Below, piece by piece: positions 6,719 through 15,245 of a stretch of 22,229 nucleotides of DNA (positions within the stretch are counted from its first letter, which is position 1; every line of letters begins with the position of its first letter). This DNA is from SBBG01 sp033717875. GTDB lineage: Bacteria; Pseudomonadota; Gammaproteobacteria; Ga0077554; Ga007554. The position numbers were made by a program, and so were the translations under genes. The DNA lies in the NCBI GenBank assembly GCA_033717875.1, contig JADDKJ010000049.1:1-22229 (forward strand), given 5' to 3'. Below the pieces are notes generated by a model. It was not told where the DNA came from and did not search any database. It worked only from the letters and a program-made list of their open reading frames with translations.

Positions 6719-8380
6719 TTATCCGCAGCCGGACGCCAATACCACCGCATTCCTTCCGCCGCGCTTGGCGTCGTACAAAGCCTTGTCGGCGGTTTCGATG
6801 AGGACGGCTGGATGGCCGAGCGGTGGCATCGCCGCGATGCCGCAACTGAACGTAACCCTGAATTCCCGGCCGTCCTCGCCATGACGCACCTGCGCGAAGT
6901 CGCCGCGGATTTCATCCATGATGCGCCGTGCCTGGGAAGCATCGGCATCGACGAACGCCACGGCGAACTCTTCGCCGCCATAGCGGCCGATGATATCGCT
7001 TTTACGCAGACGCTGTTGCAACAACCTCGCCAGACTTTTAATGACACGGTCGCCGGCGGCGTGGCCGTGGGTGTCGTTCACCGCCTTGAAGTGATCGATG
7101 TCGATCATGGCGAAGGACAACGGTGCGCCGCGCCGTTTGGCCAGGCCACAGGCATTGCCCAGCAGCTCCTTGGTCGTGGTATGGTTGCACAGTCCGGTCA
7201 GGCTGTCGCGGCTCATAAAAGAGCGCAGGATATGGTAGCGCTGGGCACGACTGGTCACCGCCGAAATGAGATGGTCCGGCTGGATGGGTTTGACCAGAAA
7301 ATCATCCCCTCCTTGCCGCATCGCTTCGAGCTGTTTGTTGAGATTGGTCTCGGCGGAAAGAAAAACGATGGGTATGCCGACATAGGCTTCCTGTTGGCGG
7401 ATGACCATCGCCAGCTCCAGACCCGTGCAATCGGGCATGTACATGTCCATCAGGATCAATTCCGGGCAGAAGGTGGTGAGCGTCAGCATCACTTGCAACG
7501 GTTCGCTGACCACTTCGGTGATCATGCCGGCCTGGCGCAGAGTCAATGCGTAGTAGTTCGCCAGCGATACGGTGTCCTCGACGATCAGCACACGGTAGGG
7601 CTCGCGGCCACGACCTGACGTCAGCCGGTCGAGCGCATCGACCAGCGCGGCCAGATCCACCGGTTTGGCGAAATAGGCCGCCCCGCCGGCGCGCACGGCT
7701 TCCAGCCTTGCGGCCAGATCGCCGCGGCTAGAGAGGAAAATCGTCGACAGTGGGTGGTCGCATTCCTTTTGTATCTCGGTGATCGCGGCGGCGCCATTGC
7801 CGTCCGGCAGATTGATGTCCATGATCACCGCTGTGGGCGGCGACTGCGACACGGCATTCCTGAATCCGGCCAGATCATTGAAGACACGCACCGTGTAATT
7901 GAAATAGCTAATTTGCAGCGCTAGATCCTGCGCCAGATGCGCGTCGTCCTCGACCAGATAGATCGTTTTGTTCTCAACATCGCGGGGGGTGCGGCTGGAG
8001 GGAATGGTTTCCTGCCGTGAGACAGCATCATCCTTCATGGTCGCCGCCTGCTTCAGATCCTCGACATGGTCGTTGATCCGGCTGCGTTGCTCCGTCGTGA
8101 GCCGGTGGCCGCCCTCCATCGCCTCTCGGACGAACGTTTCCAGGGTGCGCGAGGCGTCGCTGACGGCGCTGAAGCCGAAGGTCGCTCCCGCCCCCGTCAG
8201 TTTGTGGCTGAGGTAATGCAGGATCTTCAGGGGCTCGGCTTGCTCTTCAGCGGCACCCTCTCCATCGCGCAGCTTGCCCCAGACTTCTTCGAGCTCTCTG
8301 ATCCGACCGGGCAACTGTGCGGCGAAGTTGTCGTGCAAGGCACGCAATTTTTCCGTGATCGAATCGGCGGCGCTAGCCAT
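6719..8380 (-). CDS. Hpt-REC-REC-GGDEF diguanylate cyclase
   Basis: This 553-residue protein makes c-di-GMP from two GTP. In order it has an Hpt domain at about 10-112 with phosphoacceptor His59 (SHKLTGAG), a first receiver at about 138-250 with Asp188, a second receiver at about 262-380 with Asp312, and a GGDEF domain from about 388. The active-site motif is GGEEF (468-472), intact, and RKSD (459-462), five residues before it, is the inhibitory RxxD site, so product feedback is expected. The output domain resembles PleD, but the N-terminal Hpt adds a relay step. It overlaps the response regulator gene by eight bases (stop TAG inside its first codons), which implies translational coupling. 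It probably receives phosphate from the kinase encoded upstream. Confidence 0.92.
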   Translation of the reverse strand: MASAADSITEKLRALHDNFAAQLPGRIRELEEVWGKLRDGEGAAEEQAEPLKILHYLSHKLTGAGATFGFSAVSDASRTLETFVREAMEGGHRLTTEQRSRINDHVEDLKQAATMKDDAVSRQETIPSSRTPRDVENKTIYLVEDDAHLAQDLALQISYFNYTVRVFNDLAGFRNAVSQSPPTAVIMDINLPDGNGAAAITEIQKECDHPLSTIFLSSRGDLAARLEAVRAGGAAYFAKPVDLAALVDALDRLTSGRGREPYRVLIVEDTVSLANYYALTLRQAGMITEVVSEPLQVMLTLTTFCPELILMDMYMPDCTGLELAMVIRQQEAYVGIPIVFLSAETNLNKQLEAMRQGGDDFLVKPIQPDHLISAVTSRAQRYHILRSFMSRDSLTGLCNHTTTKELLGNACGLAKRRGAPLSFAMIDIDHFKAVNDTHGHAAGDRVIKSLARLLQQRLRKSDIIGRYGGEEFAVAFVDADASQARRIMDEIRGDFAQVRHGEDGREFRVTFSCGIAAMPPLGHPAVLIETADKALYDAKRGGRNAVVLASGCG

Positions 8381-8759
8381 GACTTTTCTCCCACACCTGC
8401 CGGATGGTCGTTGCCAATGTCATCGGGTCGAAAGGCTTGGGAATGACATCGATCGCCCCCAATGCCTTGTAGGCGGCGATCTCGCTCGGCTGCACCTTGG
8501 CGGTCATGAAAATCACCGGCGTGGCGGCAAACTCGGGAATGCCGCGCAAGGCGGCAAGCGTGGCCGGCCCGTCCATGCCGGGCATCATCACGTCGAGCAG
8601 GACGAGTTCCGGCATGAACTCCGGCGCGGCCTCGACGGCTTCCTTGCCGGAGCCGCAGGCCCTCAGGGTGAGACCGCCGATGGCCTCCAGGGCGATCTGG
8701 GCCACCGCCCGGATATCGGCTTCATCCTCCGCGTAGAGGATGCGTTGCAGGATTGGCAT
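8373..8759 (-). CDS. Single-domain response regulator (CheY-like)
   Basis: This 128-residue protein is one receiver domain and nothing more. Acidic pocket residues lie in YAEDEAD (10-14), the phosphoacceptor is Asp56 (LLDVMMPGMDG), and the conserved Thr86 and Lys108 are present. Such proteins work as phosphate shuttles or by protein contact. A good ribosome site (AAGGGAGA) precedes its ATG. It sits 17 bases after the hybrid kinase gene and overlaps the diguanylate cyclase gene, so it is placed to carry phosphate between the kinase and the cyclase's Hpt domain. The partner assignment is inference from gene order. Confidence 0.9.
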   Translation of the reverse strand: MPILQRILYAEDEADIRAVAQIALEAIGGLTLRACGSGKEAVEAAPEFMPELVLLDVMMPGMDGPATLAALRGIPEFAATPVIFMTAKVQPSEIAAYKALGAIDVIPKPFDPMTLATTIRQVWEKSHG

Positions 8760-8776
8760 GATGAACTTCTCCCTTA

Positions 8777-11700
8777 TCAGCGCACGGCTGAAGTTTCAGT
8801 ATATGACAGACTCTTGTTTGTATCGATCACCGCCGAGATTTTCTTGACCAGATCCTGGTTCGATACGCGCGATTTGATCAATACCGCTTCGACTTCCCGG
8901 GCGATGTCGGTGCCCACCTCCTGCGCGGAGAAAATGATCGCCGGGGTATGCGGGGTATCCGCCCGGCTCTTCAGCAGCGGCAGCAGCTCCAGTCCCGATC
9001 CGTCCGGCAAGCCGATGTCGAGAATGACCAGATCGTAGCGCTCCTGGGTGAGGAGCCGCCGGGCCTCGGACAGGGTACCGGCGCAGGCCACCTCCGCGGT
9101 GTTTTGCAGCACGGCCGACAACACGCGCCGCATGCCCGCGTCGTCCTCCACGCACAGCAGGCGCGGCTTGCCGGACGGTGCGCGTTGCATGGCGTGTTTC
9201 ACCAGTCTCACGAGGCGTTGTTCGTCGAAGGGCTTGTTGAGCCAATCGACCACCTCCACGGCGCCGCCCTCCAGCTCGGTTTGCCCTGGGCGCGGCTTGA
9301 CGGAGAGCACGATGACCGGCAGATCGCGGGTGGCTTCGCCGGCGCGCAACTCGCGGATCAGCTCCGTGCCGTCCGCATCCGGCAGAACCAGGTCGAGCGT
9401 CATGGCCGTGTAACGGCGCTGGGCCAGCAAGCGCCGCGCCTGGTTGGCGGTGTAAGCGATGTCGCAAGCGATGCCGTTTTCCGCCAAGGCCGTGGCGAGC
9501 TGGTTGGCCACCTCGGTATCGTCTTCGCAGACCAGGATGCGCGCTTGTGACGATGCCGGCTCGTTGACGGCCGGCTCCGCCATTTCTTTCCATTCCGGCA
9601 GATCGAAATAGAAGGTAGTGCCGTTCGGCCCGGTGGTAAAGCCGATCTGCCCGCCATGTTTTTCCACGATCGCCTTGCTGATGCTCAGGCCGAGGCCGGT
9701 ACCGCTTTTCTGGCGGGTATCGGAAGAGTCGGCCTGGGCGAATTTCTGGAAGATGCGGTTGTGAAATTCCGCGGGTATGCCTGGACCGCGATCGGTCACC
9801 TCGACGTGGATCACCCGGCCACGATGGCTTAGCGATACCGTCACCACATTATCCGGTGGCGAATATTTCGCCGCGTTGGAAAGCAGGTTCGCCATCACCT
9901 GCATCAACCGGTCGCGGTCGGCCAGCGCCTTGACACCGAACGCGCGCTGATCCAGCCGGAAACCGACCCCGTATTGCGCGGCATAAGACTGATTAGCCTG
10001 CAACGCCTCTTCGACCAGCGGCGCGATTTCCGTCGGCTGGAAGTCGAAGGCCATCTTGCCGGACTCGATTTTTTCGATGTCCAGAATGTCGTTGATCAAC
10101 CGCACCAGGCGCTCGCTGTTGTTGTGGGCGATGTCGATGAGGCTTTTCGCTTGCACCGGTAGTGCCCCGGCCACGCCGCCGGCGATCAGCCCCAGCGAGC
10201 CGCGAATCGAGGTCAGCGGCGTGCGCAGCTCGTGACTGACGACAGAAACGAATTCGTTTTTCATGCGGTCGATCTTCTTGCGCTCGGTGATGTCGCGCAC
10301 GATACCGGTGAACATGCGCCGCTCGCCAAGCTGTATCCCGCTGACGGCGAGATCCATCGGGAAAGTCGAACCGTCCTTGCGCAAACCGGTGACTTCGCGG
10401 CCGATGCCGATCACCTTGGCGTCGCCGCCGCTAATATAGTTGCCGAGGTAACCGTCATGGCCGCTATGATAGGGTTCGGGCATCAGCATCTTCACGTTCT
10501 TGCCGGTCACCTCGGCGGCCGGATAACCGAAGATTTTTTCCGCAGCGGGATTGAGGGATTCGATGGTGCCGACGTCATTGATGGTGATGATGCCGTCCAG
10601 CACATTGTCCAGAATGGCGCGCATGCGCGTCTCGCTCTCGCGCAGCTCTTCTTCCGTTTTCTTGCGCTCGGTGATGTCCGTCGCCGTGCCGCAGAGGGCA
10701 TAGATGTTTCCGGAGGCATCGAAGAGCGGGTAGCGGGTCGAGAGAAAGGTGTGTAACTTGCCATCCAGCGGCAGCGTCTCTTCGCCGCTCACCACGGCCT
10801 TCGCGTCGAGCGCGACTTTATCACGGGCATGCAAGGTGTCGGCGATTTCCTTGGGGAACAGCTCATATTCGGTTTTGCCGATAATCGACTGCCTGTCGAG
10901 ACCCAGGCGGCGCGCACCTTCGTTGTTGACAAGGAGAGTGCGGCCTTGCAGGTCTTTGACGTAGACCACCGATGTGAGGTTGTCCAGCACGGTTTGAAGT
11001 TGTTGCTGGCTGGTGCGCAACGATTCCTCGGCACCGTGACGCTGCCGGTCGGTCCGGTGCGCCTGGATGAGGTTGGCGCAGGTGTTCGCCATGGGTTGCA
11101 AATGGGCGATCATCTTCTCGTCGTAACCGTCGGGCCGGTTGGCCAGACCCACCATGCCGACGAGCGTGTCGCCGCTATAAAGCGGCAGGCCGAGAAAGGC
11201 GTTGAGCGGCGGATGTCCCTCGGGAATACCACCCCGGTGCGGATGGCTGGCGGGGTGATTGGCGATCATCGGCTCCCCGGTGGCCATGACCCTGCCGAAG
11301 AGGGTATTCAGATTGTAAAACTTCAGGCCGGTAGCGATGTTGTCATCGTAAAAGGCGCGGGTTTCGTCATTCCACGCCAGGTTGGTGATGGCGTGGGTTT
11401 GCATATAGGGCTGGTTGTCACCGGTATAAAATATCTCGCCGATGAAGCCGTATTCGCTGTTCGTGAGGGCGAGAAAATCGCTCAATAGCTCATTGAAGAC
11501 GGGCACAGGATCGGCCGCGGCGATAAAGCGCGACTGAGTCCGGCTGATGGCGTCCAGCAAGTCATGGCTACGGCGCAGCTCTTCCTCGACAGCGCTTTTT
11601 TCCCGCCAGGTTTGTTGCAGCGTGATGGAGCACAGCTCCTGTTGCGCCAGCATCGCCAGATCATGCAGGCATTGCCGGTCCGCCTCGCTCAACTGGCGTG

Positions 11701-12106
11701 GCTGGCGGTCGATGAGGCACAGCGTGCCCAATTTGCTGCCGCCCACGGCTTCGAGGGGGTGTCCGGCATAGAAGCGGATACAGGGTTCGGCGGCAACCAG
11801 GGGGTTGTCGGCAAAGCGCGGGTCGAGGGTGGCGTCCGTCACCACCAGCGGCTCATCGTGCAGGATGGCGTGTCCGCAAAAAGAGACATCCCGCGGGGTT
11901 TCCGACGCGTCAAGACCATATTTTGACTTGAACCACTGCCGGTCACTGTCCACCAGGCTGATCACGGCGATGGGCACATCGAGCAGCCGGGCGGCCAGGC
12001 GGGTGATGCGATCGAAACGTTCTTCGTCTGGAGTATCAAGGACTTGCAGCGATTTCAGGGCGGCAAGCCGTGTTGCCTCGTCCGCAGGCTTTGGTGGTTT
12101 GAGCAA
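8777..12106 (-). CDS. Hybrid sensor histidine kinase, GAF-GAF-PAS-PAS-HisKA-HATPase-REC-REC
   Basis: This 1109-residue soluble kinase has no membrane segments. Domains: GAF (about 25-160), GAF (190-350), PAS (368-482), PAS (492-608), HisKA with His625 (SHELRTP), HATPase with Asn744 and the TGLGL glycine box near 803, then receivers with Asp905 and Asp1030. The second PAS resembles the oxygen sensor FixL: MPEPYHSGHDGY contains His550, aligned with FixL's haem ligand, and Arg570 lies 20 residues later in IGIGR, as FixL's Arg220 does. Haem binding is possible but unproven, since many related PAS domains keep this pattern. The start is a TTG at 12106 with AAGGG seven bases before it, an in-frame stop lies just upstream, and the family's usual beginning (LKPP..ADEA.RLAAL) fits. 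It is the first gene of the operon. Confidence 0.92.
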   Translation of the reverse strand: MLKPPKPADEATRLAALKSLQVLDTPDEERFDRITRLAARLLDVPIAVISLVDSDRQWFKSKYGLDASETPRDVSFCGHAILHDEPLVVTDATLDPRFADNPLVAAEPCIRFYAGHPLEAVGGSKLGTLCLIDRQPRQLSEADRQCLHDLAMLAQQELCSITLQQTWREKSAVEEELRRSHDLLDAISRTQSRFIAAADPVPVFNELLSDFLALTNSEYGFIGEIFYTGDNQPYMQTHAITNLAWNDETRAFYDDNIATGLKFYNLNTLFGRVMATGEPMIANHPASHPHRGGIPEGHPPLNAFLGLPLYSGDTLVGMVGLANRPDGYDEKMIAHLQPMANTCANLIQAHRTDRQRHGAEESLRTSQQQLQTVLDNLTSVVYVKDLQGRTLLVNNEGARRLGLDRQSIIGKTEYELFPKEIADTLHARDKVALDAKAVVSGEETLPLDGKLHTFLSTRYPLFDASGNIYALCGTATDITERKKTEEELRESETRMRAILDNVLDGIITINDVGTIESLNPAAEKIFGYPAAEVTGKNVKMLMPEPYHSGHDGYLGNYISGGDAKVIGIGREVTGLRKDGSTFPMDLAVSGIQLGERRMFTGIVRDITERKKIDRMKNEFVSVVSHELRTPLTSIRGSLGLIAGGVAGALPVQAKSLIDIAHNNSERLVRLINDILDIEKIESGKMAFDFQPTEIAPLVEEALQANQSYAAQYGVGFRLDQRAFGVKALADRDRLMQVMANLLSNAAKYSPPDNVVTVSLSHRGRVIHVEVTDRGPGIPAEFHNRIFQKFAQADSSDTRQKSGTGLGLSISKAIVEKHGGQIGFTTGPNGTTFYFDLPEWKEMAEPAVNEPASSQARILVCEDDTEVANQLATALAENGIACDIAYTANQARRLLAQRRYTAMTLDLVLPDADGTELIRELRAGEATRDLPVIVLSVKPRPGQTELEGGAVEVVDWLNKPFDEQRLVRLVKHAMQRAPSGKPRLLCVEDDAGMRRVLSAVLQNTAEVACAGTLSEARRLLTQERYDLVILDIGLPDGSGLELLPLLKSRADTPHTPAIIFSAQEVGTDIAREVEAVLIKSRVSNQDLVKKISAVIDTNKSLSYTETSAVR

Positions 12107-12136
12107 GGCTTTTCCCTTAATGGCGTGGCATTACCG

Positions 12137-12154
12137 GCGCCGGAATTCCGGCGC
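12137..12154. promoter_or_regulatory. 18-base perfect palindrome in the kinase leader
   Basis: GCGCCGGAATTCCGGCGC is a perfect palindrome ending 31 bases before the kinase's TTG start. It could be an operator for a dimeric regulator or an RNA hairpin near the ribosome site. No T-run follows, so it is not an ordinary terminator. Confidence 0.4.
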
Positions 12155-12240
12155 TGTGTCTTGGAGCGATTACTCTATGCAACAGTCACGCCATAAAACC
12201 TACTGGGTGTCTCGGGTTTTGCGTTATTAAAAATGATTTT

Positions 12241-12290
12241 GTAGGGTGCGTCTCACGCACCATCCGTGTGGTGCGTGAGACGCACCCTAC
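12241..12290. repeat. GTAGGGTGCGT palindromic repeat, copy A
   Basis: Arms at 12241-12262 and 12269-12290 pair perfectly over 22 bp around the loop TCCGTG. Each arm also holds its own small hairpin, GGTGCGT-CTC-ACGCACC. It lies between the kinase start and the uvrD end. GATGTTTCA follows, similar to the flank of copy D. Confidence 0.9.
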
Positions 12291-12303
12291 GATGTTTCAG
12301 CCT

Positions 12304-12318
12304 TCTCCCGGAGGGAGA
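12304..12318. terminator. Weak hairpin downstream of uvrD
   Basis: TCTCCC-GGA-GGGAGA lies 36 bases beyond the uvrD stop and looks like a worn relative of the palindrome at 5492. There is no T-run, so termination there is doubtful. Confidence 0.25.
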
Positions 12319-12353
12319 GTGAGGTGAAGAGGAGGAGGATTATTCCTTAAAGA

Positions 12354-14510
12354 TCAAACGGTTTGAAGATTGGCATAGGCCATCACCAGCCATTTGCTGC
12401 CGGCGTTCTTGAAATTGACCTGGACACGGGCGTGTTCGCCCTGGCCTTCGTAGTTGAGAACCACGCCCTCGCCGAATTTGCCGTGGACGACGCGCTGGCC
12501 GAGGCGGGGGCGGGCGATGCCGTCATCCACCGTCTGCGAGGCAGCGGTGGCGGGCTGAGCGAAGCGACCGCTGGCATAGAGAGGACGGCTGATCGAGGCG
12601 CGCGGGCGCACCTCTCGCAGCAGTTCCGGGGGGATTTCGCCGATGAAGCGCGAGGGCTGGGGATAAATTTCCGAGCCGTGCAGCCGCCGCCGTTCGGCGC
12701 AGGTCAGGAACAGGTGCCGGCGGGCACGAGTGATGCCCACGTAGCACAGCCGCCGCTCCTCTTCCAGCCGCGCCGGTTCCTGAGCGGACATCTGGTGCGG
12801 GAACAGTCCTTCCTCCACACCACACATGAACACCAGCGGGAATTCCAGCCCCTTGGCCGAGTGCAGGGTCATGAGCTGCACGCAATCCTGCCACGCGTCG
12901 CCCTGTCCTTCGCCCGCCTCCAGCGCGGCGTGGGCGAGAAAGGCCTGAAGCGGTTCCAGCCCCGATTCGGCATCGTACTGGAACTGGCGCGCGGCATTGG
13001 CCAGCTCTTCGAGGTTTTCCACCCGCGCCTCTCCTTTCTCGCCTTTTTCCTTGCGGCAGTGGTCGCGCAGGCCGCTATGCGCGATGACATGCTCGATCTG
13101 TTCGCCAAGGGTCAGGCCGGCGGTATCACGCGCCAGCCTTTCGATGAGGTCGAGAAACGGCGCGACGGGGCGTACCGCCGCGACCCGGGCCGCCTGCCAC
13201 AGCGGCAGGCCGTGCGCCCGCGCATGGTCGCGCACCAGCGCCAGGCTGCGTTCGCCGACGCCGCGTGCCGGGGTATTCACTACGCGCTCGAAGGAGGCGT
13301 CGTCCTCGCGGTTGGCGATCAGACGCAGGTAAGCCAGCGCGTCCTTGATCTCGGCGCGCTCGAAAAAGCGCAGGCCGCCGTAGATCCGGTAAGGAATGCC
13401 GGCGGCGATCAGCGCCTCTTCCAACACGCGCGACTGGGCGTTGGAGCGATAGAGAATCGCCGCCTCGCGGCGCGCATTACCCTGTTCCACCCAGCGCTCG
13501 ATACGCTGGACGATGAAACGCGCCTCGTCCAGATCATTGAAAGCGGTATAAAACTGGATCGGCTCGCCCTGTTCCCCGGCGGTCCACAGATTCTTGCCCA
13601 GCCGCCCCTCGTTATTGGCGATCAGCGCGTTGGCGGCGGCGAGAATCACGCCCGTAGAACGATAGTTTTGCTCCAGGCGGATCACCCGGGTACCGGGGAA
13701 GTCCTGGCTGACGCGCTGGATGTTTTCGATGCGCGCGCCGCGCCAGCCGTAAATCGACTGATCGTCGTCGCCGACGATGAACAGCCGGGCGCTGTCGCCG
13801 GCGAGCAATTTTAGCCAGGCATACTGGATGGCGTTGGTGTCCTGAAACTCGTCCACCAGGATGTGACGGAAGCGCTGCCGGTAATGGGCCAGCACCTCGG
13901 GATGTTTTCCCAGCATTTCCAGGGTGCGCAGCAGCAGTTCGGCGAAGTCCACCATCCCGCCGCGCTGGCAGGCTTCTTCATAGGCCTGGTAGATGCGTAC
14001 CATCTGACGCGTGTACGGATCGCCGTTACCCTGGATCTGATGCGGGCGCAGCCCTTCGTCCTTGCGCCCGTTGATGAACCCCTGCGCCTGCTTCGGCGGC
14101 CAGCGCGCCTCGTCCAGCTCCAGCGCTTTGAGTATGCGGCGCACCAGGCGATATTGGTCGTCGCCGTCCAGAATCTGGAACGCTTGCGGCAGCCCCGCCT
14201 CGCGCCAGTGAGCGCGCAGCAATCGGTGCGCCAGGCCGTGAAACGTCCCCACCCACAACCCGCCCGTGGAAATGCCGAGCATCTGTTCGATGCGCCCGCG
14301 CATCTCGGCGGCGGCCTTGTTGGTGAAGGTCACCGCCAGAATGCTATACGGCGACGCCTCTTCGACACGGATCAGCCACGCCATACGGTGCACCAGCACC
14401 CGCGTCTTGCCGCTGCCCGCGCCGGCCAGCACCAGCAGATGGCCGGGCTTTGCTGCCACAGCGTCGCGCTGGGCATCGTTCAGGTCATCGAGGAGATTGG
14501 AAACGTCCAT
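12354..14510 (-). CDS. uvrD: DNA helicase II (UvrD)
   Basis: This 718-residue superfamily 1A helicase unwinds DNA 3' to 5' in nucleotide excision repair and mismatch repair. E. coli UvrD has 720 residues. Visible motifs: Q-type motif LNDAQRDAV at about 10-18, Walker A GAGSGKT (30-36), motif Ia AVTFTNKAA, Walker B DEFQD (220-224), motif III GDDDQSIYGWRGA, motif IV EQNYRST, and motif V/VI LMTLHSAKGLEF and YVGITRARR. The C-terminus (KWLVMAYANLQTV) matches the UvrD tail that binds partner proteins, which separates it from Rep. The ATG at 14510 starts MDVSNLLDDLN, as in the family. It is divergent from the small gene at 14596 and seems to be a single-gene unit. Confidence 0.96.
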   Translation of the reverse strand: MDVSNLLDDLNDAQRDAVAAKPGHLLVLAGAGSGKTRVLVHRMAWLIRVEEASPYSILAVTFTNKAAAEMRGRIEQMLGISTGGLWVGTFHGLAHRLLRAHWREAGLPQAFQILDGDDQYRLVRRILKALELDEARWPPKQAQGFINGRKDEGLRPHQIQGNGDPYTRQMVRIYQAYEEACQRGGMVDFAELLLRTLEMLGKHPEVLAHYRQRFRHILVDEFQDTNAIQYAWLKLLAGDSARLFIVGDDDQSIYGWRGARIENIQRVSQDFPGTRVIRLEQNYRSTGVILAAANALIANNEGRLGKNLWTAGEQGEPIQFYTAFNDLDEARFIVQRIERWVEQGNARREAAILYRSNAQSRVLEEALIAAGIPYRIYGGLRFFERAEIKDALAYLRLIANREDDASFERVVNTPARGVGERSLALVRDHARAHGLPLWQAARVAAVRPVAPFLDLIERLARDTAGLTLGEQIEHVIAHSGLRDHCRKEKGEKGEARVENLEELANAARQFQYDAESGLEPLQAFLAHAALEAGEGQGDAWQDCVQLMTLHSAKGLEFPLVFMCGVEEGLFPHQMSAQEPARLEEERRLCYVGITRARRHLFLTCAERRRLHGSEIYPQPSRFIGEIPPELLREVRPRASISRPLYASGRFAQPATAASQTVDDGIARPRLGQRVVHGKFGEGVVLNYEGQGEHARVQVNFKNAGSKWLVMAYANLQTV

Positions 14511-14595
14511 GAGGGAATTTTAACAGATTCGACGGACCATATTTTGAAAAGACTCTGCTACCATTCCAGCTATTGCCTGCAAAGGAGGGCGTCAC

Positions 14596-14934
14596 ATGAA
14601 GGTTAAGGATTTGATAAGGGAGTGGCAAACCGCCCCTCACGCCGCGCTGACGGCGCACGAGTATCATGTCAGGCTTGCGATACGCGATGCGGCACGGATA
14701 GCGGCGTTGCTGGAGATGTATCCCGCCACCACCGAAGCGCGGCTGATCACGGATTTGCTGTCCGCAGCGCTGGACGAGCTGGAGGCGGCGCTACCCTATG
14801 TGCCAGGTAGCCGGGTGATCGCCGAAGACGATCAGGGTGACCCGATCTATGAAGACGTGGGCGGCACCGCGCGCTTTCTGGCATTGACCAAAAAATATAC
14901 CATCGAACTGGAAAGACAGCCGGCCTCGGGCTAG
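14596..14934 (+). CDS. Conserved hypothetical protein, possible ribbon-helix-helix
   Basis: This 112-residue cytoplasmic protein starts at an ATG with the strong ribosome site AAAGGAGG. Residues 22-65 (a strand EYHVRLAIR, then helices DAARIAALLEMY and TEARLITDLLSAALDELEAAL) look like a ribbon-helix-helix fold. The last third has DDQGDPIYEDVGGTARFLAL. I recall similar proteins in pseudomonads labelled as pilin assembly or type 1 pili tip component, but nothing here supports a pilus role: there is no signal peptide and no pilus gene nearby. It is divergent from uvrD with an 85-base gap that must hold both promoters. The gene is real and the function unknown. Confidence 0.75.
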   Translation: MKVKDLIREWQTAPHAALTAHEYHVRLAIRDAARIAALLEMYPATTEARLITDLLSAALDELEAALPYVPGSRVIAEDDQGDPIYEDVGGTARFLALTKKYTIELERQPASG

Positions 14935-14966
14935 GCTCCGAAAGGGCATCTGATACCCAGTGTTTT

Positions 14967-15016
14967 GTAGGGTGCGTCTCACGCACCACACGGATGGTGC
15001 GTGAGACGCACCCTAC
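14967..15016. repeat. GTAGGGTGCGT palindromic repeat, copy B
   Basis: Arms 14967-14988 and 14995-15016 pair over 22 bp around CACGGA. This is the exact reverse complement of copy A, loop included, so the two copies lie in opposite orientations. Confidence 0.9.
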
Positions 15017-15068
15017 ACCTGGAAGATTAGATGCTCTAATTCCATTTCGCAATAAAAAGTGAAATATT

Positions 15069-15119
15069 GTAGGGTGCGTTCCACGCACCATTACCATTGG
15101 TGCGTGGAACGCACCCTAC
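15069..15119. repeat. GTAGGGTGCGT palindromic repeat, copy C
   Basis: Arms 15069-15090 and 15098-15119 pair over 22 bp around the seven-base loop TTACCAT. The small hairpins have TCC or GGA at their tips (GGTGCGT-TCC-ACGCACC), unlike copies A and B with CTC. AAGTGAAATATT precedes it, a flank shared with copy D in inverse orientation. Confidence 0.9.
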
Positions 15120-15245
15120 AAAATTATTGTCGTTTTTAACGCAAATTGGAATAACATTCTCTCCCCGCGGCCTAAAGTTACAAGACAAGCGGGCGAAAAC
15201 ATAGGACAAGGATTCGCTCAACAAAAAAGCAGCTGAGGCTAGGGC

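Larger units (their letters stand above)
14935..15245. other. Intergenic region upstream of sucA
   Basis: This 311-base gap holds repeat copies B and C, 52 bases apart, and an AT-richer stretch (15120-15200) that presumably contains the sucA promoter. No convincing -35/-10 pair or operator is visible. Confidence 0.5.

Noticed and set aside
6230..7618. 462-residue plus-strand open frame
   Set aside because: It lies antisense across both the dehydrogenase and the diguanylate cyclase genes, whose catalytic motifs are intact. Its composition is that of a shadow frame.
12363..13814. 483-residue plus-strand open frame opposite uvrD
   Set aside because: All helicase motifs of UvrD are on the other strand. 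This frame shows no recognisable motif.
14967..15119. CRISPR array
   Set aside because: Only two repeat units lie close together, they are long palindromes of two subfamilies and the gap is 52 bases. There are no cas genes.
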